DNA of 32,455 nt from Phycisphaerales bacterium (GTDB taxonomy: Bacteria; Planctomycetota; Phycisphaerae; UBA1845): contig CP070718.1 in NCBI GenBank assembly GCA_020350565.1, forward strand, positions 2,988,110 to 3,020,564, written 5' to 3'. The position numbers and the translations under genes are program-made. Positions 25,324 through 31,661 of the stretch are shown one piece after another (the first letter of the stretch is position 1; every line of letters begins with the position of its first letter). The notes under the pieces were generated by a model. That model was not told the origin of the DNA, did not search any database, and saw only the letters and a list, made by a program, of their open reading frames with translations.

Positions 25324-25438
25324 ACGCAGAGTTTTGTGGTGAAAGGAGTTGCGACAGAACTGCAGGCCGTCTCATTCCGGCCCTGCGCCGGCAACGCCGG
25401 TATCGCGCAACCTCCCTGTTTCTCCACGGTCTCTGCGT
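25324..25438. repeat. Imperfect inverted repeat pair, intergenic element
   Basis: The plus-strand segment at 25324-25353 (acgcagag, then gtggtgaaaggagttgcg) matches the minus-strand reading of 25405-25438 (acgcagag, then gtggagaaacagggaggttg) apart from small gaps. Together they form an imperfect palindrome of about 115 bp. The motif resembles the acgcagag...gtggagaaa type of dispersed intergenic repeat seen in many bacterial genomes. It may be a miniature mobile element. Confidence 0.45.
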
Positions 25439-25716
25439 GCCCCGCAGTGGGAAAGGCCGGCCAATAATGGGAAGAGCCGGCAGGTACTCTGCCGACTCTC
25501 TCCTGCCGTACACCCCACCTGCTTGTAATCATCCCAGATTACCAAAATTCACGCGCCGGATTCAAGACACCCCGACCGACAGGTCATGCTGAACCTCATC
25601 CTGTCACTCACCTGCCGTTTGCCGGCCAGAGAATCCTGCAAGACACTGCTTTCCCGCATTCGGGAATGCGGGGGGCAACTCAACGATCAACTCGATACCT
25701 TCTAGGCGGAAAACCT

Positions 25717-25743
25717 GTAAGCCACTTTTTTAAAACGGCTTAC
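25717..25743. repeat. 7-bp inverted repeat with A/T-rich centre
   Basis: Arms gtaagcc (25717-25723) and ggcttac (25737-25743) flank acttttttaaaac. On the plus strand it is followed by gatgttttt. It marks the place where similarity to rsgA stops on its left side, so it could be an insertion or deletion boundary. A weak terminator is another possibility. Confidence 0.35.
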
Positions 25744-25787
25744 GATGTTTTTGCCTGCCGATGCACGGCGGATGGAAGGCCGCGCTG

Positions 25788-26045
25788 GTTGCGGGCGATG
25801 CGTCACAGTCCACAGGGCGGGAACCTTTCGCCAGCATCAGTTTCGGAATAGAGGGCCCGCAGGGCCTCCACGACTGCAGACCGCGGGTTTTCAGTGAACT
25901 CATTGCGCTTGTCATCGTTGATAGTGATCCGATACCGCGAGAGACCCTCTCCGGGGCGTGGGACCTTCCTCCATAGGGTCTATCCCCTAGTCATCGGCTT
26001 GGCGGGCTTTTGCGGTCCAGTCCATCCCCGGGCGGAGCGGTTGGC
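25788..26045 (-). pseudogene. Decayed second copy of the 5' part of rsgA
   Basis: Read on the minus strand, 25958-25788 gives 57 codons that align without gaps to residues 57-113 of the intact RsgA in this window; about 27 are identical by eye. Examples are LSRYRITINDDKRNEF against LSRQRTIIVDDEGNEL, and NPRSAVVEALRAL against DLRSGVVVAMRGL. The same frame continues upstream to a Trp-Thr matching Trp36-Thr37 of RsgA. It is broken by TAG at 25980-25982 and TGA at 25803-25805. The region before it, up to about 26270, resembles the rsgA leader. The OB-fold is cut and the whole GTPase and zinc part is missing, so it is not functional. It is an ancient duplicate or an acquired paralogue. Confidence 0.8.
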
Positions 26046-26204
26046 CGTTACACTTGCAAGACACCTGGACCTCCCGGCCTCTCCACACCTTTCGCCTTTT
26101 GGAATGGCTCGTTCATCACGTGGTCAACAACATCTGTTCAGGTGCTGCGCAGCGGAACGTGCGGGCCGGGGGCTCTGGGCAAGTTGACCGAACGCACGAC
26201 TGTT

Positions 26205-26270
26205 CAAAATGCATAAAGAGGATGTCGAGAACGGTCGAATGTCACATTCTGAATGAAGAATGTGAAGTGC
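26205..26270. repeat. Leader-like repeat of the rsgA remnant, with a 9-bp hairpin
   Basis: This segment resembles 22251-22310 upstream of rsgA (caaaatgc...gaggatgtc...cgaatg...gaatg). It also contains a perfect 9-bp inverted repeat, tcacattct (26242-26250) and agaatgtga (26257-26265), with a 6-nt loop. Confidence 0.5.
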
Positions 26271-26309
26271 CGGGGGAGTTGTAGATGCACAGGCCCGTAA
26301 AAATGCAAG

Positions 26310-26338
26310 GCCGCCCGGCCTTTCTCAGGCCGGGCGGC
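26310..26338 (-). terminator. Strong intrinsic terminator on the minus strand
   Basis: A perfect 12-bp GC-rich stem (gccgcccggcct at 26310-26321 and aggccgggcggc at 26327-26338) with a 5-nt loop is followed on the minus strand by TTGCATTTTT. It is the only strong hairpin with a U-tail downstream of the 236-residue membrane-protein gene. That gene ends 326 nt earlier, so either a long 3' region or an unseen RNA or small gene lies between. Confidence 0.75.
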
Positions 26339-26664
26339 ACGTGCGTGGCGCAGAGGAGAGTGGGGTTCTATGCGTTGGGCACTGTGGTAGAAGGAGGATC
26401 GGTTATCAAATTCTATCTTCGATCGAGGCCCCGTTTGCTTCTTCGCCCGGGCCTCGGTTAAGCGAAATCTCTTTCGATTCAGCAGTCCGCCGCGCTTCCA
26501 AAGGTCCTTTCCGGCGACCGCTTACGTTCTGTTCACTGTGGTTATCGAGAGTCGGCAGAATGCGTTGCGTGGCATTTCATCTTTTCTTGAGCGATCGGCG
26601 GGCATCGTTGAACGGAGGCGCCTGACGGAGGCGTGGCAAGCGTCTTGGGCGATTCTTCGGTCTG
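26339..26664. other. Untranslated stretch before the terminator
   Basis: No supported gene is seen here. On the minus strand there is a hairpin at 26424-26456 (8-bp stem cgaggccc/gggcctcg), and an open frame of 56 codons that has no usable start codon. The stretch probably forms the 3' region of the membrane-protein transcript. A processed or independent small RNA ending at the 26310 terminator is possible. Confidence 0.35.
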
Positions 26665-27375
26665 CTATTCCTTCCGCTCGTCCTCGGCCAGGACGGCGTC
26701 CGCAATGGTTTGAATGGCGTGGTACTGCCGGGCAACGCAGCGCGCCATCTCCAGGCCGGCCCCTTTCTCGGGATCGTAGCCGCAGCATTCACCCGCCAGA
26801 ACGAGGGCACGAAACCGGTATTCCTCCTGGAAGGCACCTTCCTCCCGGAGTTGCCGGAAGACAGAGCTTACTTCCTGATCATCGATGGCCGCGCCCCCGC
26901 CGACCGTCGCGATCGGAGACGTAAAGGAATCTCTTTCGCTCTCGCCCCCATAAACAGCTTCGAGGACAACGGCGGCCACGTGATACCGGACAGCCGCGCA
27001 GAGGACCAGATTCAGATCGATCTCCCGCCCCGGCCGGTAGCCGCATTCGCGGTAAGCCTGCTGCAAGACATGCGCAGAGGCACCAGCGTATGTCGTGCCC
27101 GCCTGCTTGTAGGAGGAGGCCGACACCGCCAGACCGGCCACATCCACGTCCGTACCCCGGCATGCCGCGGTGACGGCTGGGTTACGCAGGTGTGAGCCAC
27201 TCGGCAGTTCGTCCGTGTCGGCAAGAGCCCGGAGCATCAGTCCCAGAACGATGAGACCACCAAAGGCCGCCAAAACGATGGACAGGAGGCGCGGATCCCG
27301 TGCCTTGCACAGACCGGGGAGCGCGATAAGCGCATCCAGGACGGCCCGAAGAAAGACCGCCAATCGCAATAGCAT
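26665..27375 (-). CDS. Membrane-anchored protein of unknown function
   Basis: This 236-residue protein has one clear membrane helix at about residues 30-50 (LLSIVLAAFGGLIVLGLMLRAL) after a short amphipathic N-terminus. A mostly helical soluble part of about 180 residues follows, containing several Cys residues (CRGTD, RECGYRPG, LVLCAAVRYH, GECCGYDPEKG). I do not recognise a family. By signal-anchor topology the soluble part may face the periplasm, where the cysteines could form disulfides. GGAAGG lies 7 nt before the ATG. The tRNA-binding protein gene ends 65 nt upstream on the same strand, so the two may share a transcript ending at the 26310 terminator. Confidence 0.82.
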   Translation of the reverse strand: MLLRLAVFLRAVLDALIALPGLCKARDPRLLSIVLAAFGGLIVLGLMLRALADTDELPSGSHLRNPAVTAACRGTDVDVAGLAVSASSYKQAGTTYAGASAHVLQQAYRECGYRPGREIDLNLVLCAAVRYHVAAVVLEAVYGGESERDSFTSPIATVGGGAAIDDQEVSSVFRQLREEGAFQEEYRFRALVLAGECCGYDPEKGAGLEMARCVARQYHAIQTIADAVLAEDERKE

Positions 27376-27440
27376 CTCAGGCCCTTCCGCCGCGCCGGAC
27401 GGGCCGCGGTATTGAATTCCAAAAACGTCAGTCTCCCCGC

Positions 27441-27803
27441 TCAGGAGACCGCCGTCCCGGGCGGGATATCACGCTCGGGCGAAATGATGACCACCTGCGA
27501 ATAGTCGTCGGTGACAGCGGCCAGCAGCATGCCGTTGCTCGCCTGCCCGCGCATCATCCGAGGCGCAAGGTTCGTCACAACAACCAGGTTCTTGCCGACC
27601 AACTCTTCGGGTTTGTAATACTCTTTCAGGCCGGCGCAGATCTGCCTTTGCTCATCGCCCAGGTCAACCTTCATCACCAGCAGCTTGTCTGCATTGGGGT
27701 GATCGGAGGCCTCCACAACGCGTCCCACGCGAAGCTTGACCTTGGTGAAGTCGTCGAAGGTGATCACGTCTTCTTGCGGCTTGCCACCGGATTGTTCGGA
27801 CAT
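27441..27803 (-). CDS. tRNA-binding OB-fold protein (MetRS-beta/CsaA type)
   Basis: This 120-residue protein is a stand-alone tRNA-binding domain as found at the C-terminus of bacterial methionyl-tRNA synthetase and in CsaA/Trbp111. The OB-fold signature is clear: FTKVKLRVGRVVEASDHPNADKL, then LVMKVDLGDEQRQICAGLKEYY, VVVTNLAPRMMRGQASNGM and LLAA. It is likely a dimer that binds tRNA, either assisting a MetRS that lacks this domain or acting as a chaperone. No synthetase is in the window to decide. AGGAG lies 6 nt before the ATG. It is divergent from manA. Confidence 0.93.
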   Translation of the reverse strand: MSEQSGGKPQEDVITFDDFTKVKLRVGRVVEASDHPNADKLLVMKVDLGDEQRQICAGLKEYYKPEELVGKNLVVVTNLAPRMMRGQASNGMLLAAVTDDYSQVVIISPERDIPPGTAVS

Positions 27804-28001
27804 GGAATACTCCTAGGGCAAAATCGCCACGCTTGGTCCAGGCAAAACGGAAGGGCATATCGATGCTGCGCGCCTCACGAGCCGGGCAGCCATCTACTGC
27901 GCTACCGGAGCGAGCCTCAGTGTAGTCCGCTGCCGGAGCGGAAGCAATCCGTTAAGCGACCACCGGTGACACATCCACACCGGCATGCGGCTAGTGCTGC
28001 G

Positions 28002-28029
28002 TTGCCAAGACGATGCCGCCGACTACACT
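28002..28029 (+). promoter_or_regulatory. Candidate sigma70-type promoter of manA
   Basis: TTGCCA at 28002-28007 and TACACT at 28024-28029 are separated by 16 nt and lie 27 nt before the manA start codon. The -35 box matches five of six consensus bases and the -10 box four of six. Position and spacing fit a housekeeping promoter. Confidence 0.5.
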
Positions 28030-28055
28030 GCTGACCTGGAAGGAACCTGAGACGG

Positions 28056-29165
28056 ATGAGCGTCGGACCTCTGCTCTTTGAACCCATCTTCAAGCCCAAG
28101 ATCTGGGGCGGACGTCAATTGGAGCAACGCCTCGGCAGGAAGCTGCCGCCGGGCGAGCCCATTGGTGAATCATGGGAAGTTGCAGATTTGGAGGATGACC
28201 AGTCGGTGGTACGCGCCGGGCCGGCCAAGGGGAAGACCCTGGGGGCACTGGTGAAGGAATGGGGCAAGGATCTCATCGGCCACGCGGAGTTGTTCGAAGG
28301 CCGGTTCCCCCTGCTCATCAAGTTTCTTGACGCCCACGAGACACTGAGTGTCCAGGTCCACCCGGATGAGAACACCGCCCGGAAGCTCGGCGGCCGCGTC
28401 CGGGTCAAGAATGAGGCCTGGTACATCCTCCACGCGGAGGGGAGTGGCTGCATCTATCGTGGGCTGAAGCCCGGAGTGGACGCGACGCGGCTTCAGACCG
28501 CCCTGGCAGAGGATCATGTCGAATCCGTGCTGCAACGGATCAACGTTCGCAAAGGGGAGTGTTATTACTTGCCCAGCGGTACCCTGCACGCGCTCGGTGC
28601 GGGCGTTGTCGTGGCCGAGGTGCAGACGCCTTCAGACATCACCTATCGCATCTACGATTGGAACCGGATCGACGAACAGACCGGCAAACCGCGAGACCTG
28701 CACATCGAACAGGCGATGGAGTGCATCGCGTTCGACGCGCCGCTGATCCCCCAGGATCGTCCTCACCATGTCGCCGGCATGTGGACCACGGTGACGCGGC
28801 TCGTGCTTTGTGAGTCGTTCATGATCGAGCGAATACGAATGGTCGGCGGAGTCGAGCGGGAAATTCCACACAGCGAGTTCGTCATCTGGATAATGCTTGA
28901 AGGTCAAGCGGCCATTTCGTACAAAGGGGCAAGTCAGCCGCTGGAGATTCTGGTCGGGGACACCGTGCTCCTGCCGGCAGGAATCCAGGAAAGCCGGGTC
29001 CATGCGATCGAGGACGCGACGTGGCTGGAGGTATCCATCCCGCTAAGCAGCGACCTGGCCGAGCTGGAGAAACTCACGGGCGAACGAGCGAGTCAGCCAC
29101 CGGCCGGCGGCGGCGGGTTCGTTTCCTTGAACGTGCCCAAGCCACACTCAAACAATGAGGCATAA
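28056..29165 (+). CDS. manA: Class I mannose-6-phosphate isomerase
   Basis: This 369-residue zinc enzyme interconverts fructose-6-phosphate and mannose-6-phosphate, supplying mannose and its derivatives for glycans. The cupin metal site is visible: Gln100 and His102 in LSVQVHPDE, Glu120 in VKNEAWY, and His178 in LPSGTLHALG. TYRIYDWNR, typical of type I enzymes, follows. The N-terminus PIFKPKIWGGRQL is also diagnostic. The C-terminal cupin-like part is complete. GGAAGGAA lies about 12 nt before the ATG, a little far. The next gene starts after 73 nt and may be co-transcribed. Mannose-phosphate would fit the envelope-building theme of the window. Confidence 0.96.
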   Translation: MSVGPLLFEPIFKPKIWGGRQLEQRLGRKLPPGEPIGESWEVADLEDDQSVVRAGPAKGKTLGALVKEWGKDLIGHAELFEGRFPLLIKFLDAHETLSVQVHPDENTARKLGGRVRVKNEAWYILHAEGSGCIYRGLKPGVDATRLQTALAEDHVESVLQRINVRKGECYYLPSGTLHALGAGVVVAEVQTPSDITYRIYDWNRIDEQTGKPRDLHIEQAMECIAFDAPLIPQDRPHHVAGMWTTVTRLVLCESFMIERIRMVGGVEREIPHSEFVIWIMLEGQAAISYKGASQPLEILVGDTVLLPAGIQESRVHAIEDATWLEVSIPLSSDLAELEKLTGERASQPPAGGGGFVSLNVPKPHSNNEA

Positions 29166-29238
29166 CGGTCTTAAAGGGGATGACGGACTTTGGCCGCACG
29201 AGCCGCGTCCGGTCCCCATCCGACAGGTACTTTGGCCA

Positions 29239-30129
29239 ATGACACAGGAATACAAAGTCGATTCGACCAGACAGACCCAGCGAACGATACAAGTTGTGTC
29301 GGGGCTTTATGTAGTGATCGGTCTTCTGGTCACCGCTGTTTCAGCCTTCACAGGCCATGTCGCCTTCGCTCTGGTCGGATTGATCATCGTCAGCCTTGCG
29401 GTGGTGGGTGGCGTCCTCCTGCACAACATCCTCCGGCTCGGTCGCCGCGCCGCGCTGGTGGAGGACCGTCTTCAAGGGATTGATTCCGCGCTCGCCCGCG
29501 TCGAAGAGAGACTGGCCCAGATACACGGGTCCCAAACCGCGGGTACTGACGCGGAGGAGATGGTCGACCTGACTGCAATCGGGCCTGGTGATCCCGGCCT
29601 CCTGACCAACGCCGTTCTGGATCGCGGCAGGTTCCCCAGACTTGTGGCGACCATGGCGGACGCGCCCGACGGTGAGGTTTCGTCATCGTCGCATTCGTCA
29701 TACGCCCGCAAACACATGCCTGGTGGAAACAGCTCAGAGGCCGGCAACTCCGCCGTGCCCGCGGCCCCCCCCAGCGAACCCATGCAGGAAGACGCGATAC
29801 ACCGCTGGGAGATCGCACTTGTCTGCGGCAACCTCGCGACCTGTCGAGCCTTGTTCTCCATCCTCGTTGACACGGCCTCACCCGATCTCGTCGCCGAGCT
29901 GGAAGAGCAGCTTGGAGATCTGGAGCGGCGGACGGCGCGTAGATTGCGCGAGGCATTTAACGAGGATGTTCGTCGCGAGGATTACGCCGGCGCCCTGGAG
30001 ACCGGCACCGAGATCCTGCGCCTGTTGCCGAAGAGCTCGATCGCTGCCGACTTCGAGAGGATTCGGCCCCACCTCCTCCGGCGCGTGGAACGGGCCTCCC
30101 AAGCGCGGCGTGCCGTCGCGTGGCTTTAG
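29239..30129 (+). CDS. Two-TM membrane protein with a helical C-terminus
   Basis: This 296-residue orphan has two adjacent hydrophobic helices at about residues 17-37 and 40-62, then a coiled-coil-like segment (VEDRLQGIDSALARVEERL). A low-complexity Ser/Gly/Pro linker follows, then a C-terminal helical region rich in Glu and Arg that resembles a tetratricopeptide-like fold (DYAGALETGTEILRLLPKSS). The N-terminus and C-terminus are probably cytoplasmic. No family is recognised. The start at 29239 avoids a 28-residue polar extension from 29155 that overlaps the end of manA; neither start has a strong binding site. It may be in one transcript with manA. Confidence 0.8.
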   Translation: MTQEYKVDSTRQTQRTIQVVSGLYVVIGLLVTAVSAFTGHVAFALVGLIIVSLAVVGGVLLHNILRLGRRAALVEDRLQGIDSALARVEERLAQIHGSQTAGTDAEEMVDLTAIGPGDPGLLTNAVLDRGRFPRLVATMADAPDGEVSSSSHSSYARKHMPGGNSSEAGNSAVPAAPPSEPMQEDAIHRWEIALVCGNLATCRALFSILVDTASPDLVAELEEQLGDLERRTARRLREAFNEDVRREDYAGALETGTEILRLLPKSSIAADFERIRPHLLRRVERASQARRAVAWL

Positions 30130-30164
30130 AGAGTGTGTCGCTGCGCCCGAGATGTCCTCGAGTT

Positions 30165-31637
30165 TTAATAGACGCGCGTAAGCTTGCAGCCGGGATAATA
30201 GAAGCGAAGGATCTCGGCCGCCTTCGTCCCTTCCAGCGCCTGACCGTGGGCGCCCCACTGGCACAACCCGAGCCCGTGACCGAAGCCCTTGCCGTTCTCG
30301 ATGATCACGCTGCCGCGTCGCAGACGAATGTCGCAGTAGGTGCTCCGCATCTCGCGTGAGCCGACAGCCAATCGGAAGTGCTCGGCCAGCATCTCATAGG
30401 ATTCGCCGCTCGTCCCGGCGATTCGGTAGCGTACCGCCCGACCTCCCGCCGCTCGTTCGATCACATCGATGGCCTCCAGCGCGCCGAACGACGCAAGGTT
30501 GGGGTATCGATCCGTCAGGCGTTTCATCAATTCCTGGGCGGGGAGCTTGACGGGGCCCCAGCGATAGGCGCCGGACGGGGCCACCTCACAGAATTCGCAA
30601 CGGACGCCCCCTCGAAGCGGAGGTACATCGTCGGCCGTTCCGAAGATGACCGCGGACTGGCTCATTCCTCCACAGGCCGCGTGGTAATACGTCGAGAAAA
30701 TCCGATCCTCACCGTCCACCTCGTACGTGCACACCAGCCCGCGCGTGTACGCCGCTGCTGCAGCAGCCTTGAGCCCCGTATTGTCGGTGCGCAGGCCGCG
30801 ATACACCTGCGCCCCCTCACCGGCGGTGATGTCGTAGCGCGCGTTCTTGCGGCGGTCCATCTGATAAAGAGCGTAGGTCCGCGCGATGATGGCCTGCGCG
30901 CGGTAGGCCTCGACATGGAAGGTCGGCCAGACTTCGTTAGCCACAACCGCCGCGACGTAGCTCTCCAGGTCGACGTGATTGATCACCTCGATGCAATTGC
31001 CCTCGTTGGCGGCCAGTCGCACACTGCCTGCGTAAGCCCGCTCCTTGGACCACTTGTCATCCTGATAAATGGAGATCGTCAGCGGCACCCGTTCCTGCGG
31101 CTCGAGCGCCACCGCGCTTATCCCTTTCGATTCACCGGGCAGCAACAAGCCACCGGAAGGGTCCGGTGCCACCACCGTCCACTTTGCGGACGCATCGCCG
31201 TCCAGGACGCGACCCGCGCCCTCCAGGATACGAATCGGCTTCGGAGCGCGAAAACGCACCTGGTCAACGTCGGCTGCGATCAGAACTCGAACCGGGCGCA
31301 ACGGTGGGGGCGGCGCTGCCGGTGTCTTGAAGGCTGATGAATCACCCGAGTTGCAACCGACAAGCCAGAAAAGCAGCCATGGGAGGCAAGAAACAGTGCC
31401 CGCATGGCGCAGATGAGAAGTACGCGGCTTAGCTCTCCGTTGAAAAAGGGGACTGGCTCCGAGCGTAAGCCCACTGGCGCCTGTGAAAACGCCGTTCGGC
31501 GAGGTGCCTGTCCCCTTTTTCAACGGACTCTTAGGTGCTTCGATGACGTGTTCACGCCAGGGGCATGACTTGCGACCGGGAGACGCCGAAACCGTGGGCC
31601 GGCCTCCGAACGGTAGACAGTCTCGTCCCAGAATCAT
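30165..31637 (-). CDS. SpoIID/LytB-domain lipoprotein; 5' end uncertain
   Basis: The conserved part is a SpoIID/LytB (amidase-enhancer-like) domain, associated with peptidoglycan glycan processing. Motifs are HVDLESYVAAVVANEVWP, YRAQAIIARTYAL, YYHAACGG, and at the C-terminus GHGLGLCQWGAHGQ followed by AAEILRFYYPG. A lipobox (LLFWLVGC, Cys95 in the longest frame) implies export and lipidation. The only standard start codon in frame is the ATG at 31637. The first 75 codons, however, run through a REP-like palindrome (31436-31527) and look non-native. A signal peptide would naturally begin near codon 76 (about 31412), where the codon is CTG. Either that codon is used, or a small indel or repeat insertion has displaced the start. 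Domain call secure, start not. Confidence 0.85.
   Translation of the reverse strand: MILGRDCLPFGGRPTVSASPGRKSCPWREHVIEAPKSPLKKGTGTSPNGVFTGASGLTLGASPLFQRRAKPRTSHLRHAGTVSCLPWLLFWLVGCNSGDSSAFKTPAAPPPPLRPVRVLIAADVDQVRFRAPKPIRILEGAGRVLDGDASAKWTVVAPDPSGGLLLPGESKGISAVALEPQERVPLTISIYQDDKWSKERAYAGSVRLAANEGNCIEVINHVDLESYVAAVVANEVWPTFHVEAYRAQAIIARTYALYQMDRRKNARYDITAGEGAQVYRGLRTDNTGLKAAAAAAYTRGLVCTYEVDGEDRIFSTYYHAACGGMSQSAVIFGTADDVPPLRGGVRCEFCEVAPSGAYRWGPVKLPAQELMKRLTDRYPNLASFGALEAIDVIERAAGGRAVRYRIAGTSGESYEMLAEHFRLAVGSREMRSTYCDIRLRRGSVIIENGKGFGHGLGLCQWGAHGQALEGTKAAEILRFYYPGCKLTRVY
31436..31527. repeat. REP-like palindromic element
   Basis: Perfect 18-bp arms (tccgttgaaaaaggggac at 31436-31453 and its complement at 31510-31527) flank 56 nt. 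Beyond the perfect part the arms continue with ggcNcc similarity, giving the tgaaaaaggggacaggcacc motif. That motif is known from REP-type intergenic elements mobilised by REP-associated (RAYT, Y1) transposases. No transposase gene is in the window. It sits at the 5' end of the SpoIID-domain gene. Confidence 0.75.
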
Positions 31638-31661
31638 CGGTCGGCCAGTTCTGCGAGAGGC

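Larger units (their letters stand above)
25054..25787. other. Gene-poor stretch with inverted repeats
   Basis: No convincing gene was found between the repeat-protein start and the rsgA remnant. The stretch holds an imperfect inverted pair at 25324-25438, an 8-bp hairpin cccgcatt/aatgcggg at 25653-25672, and gtaagcc/ggcttac at 25717-25743 around an A/T-rich centre. The promoter and the strong binding site (GGGAGGAG) of the repeat-protein gene lie at its left end. Small frames on both strands lack binding sites. Confidence 0.45.

Noticed and set aside
26339-26560. Minus-strand 56-codon frame before the 26310 terminator
   Set aside because: It begins right after a stop codon and has no ATG, GTG or TTG start, so it cannot be supported as a gene.
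31280-31474. Alternative minus-strand frame with an ATG at the SpoIID lipoprotein start
   Set aside because: Its ATG is in a different frame from the lipobox and conserved domain; usable only if there were a frameshift, for which I see no direct proof.
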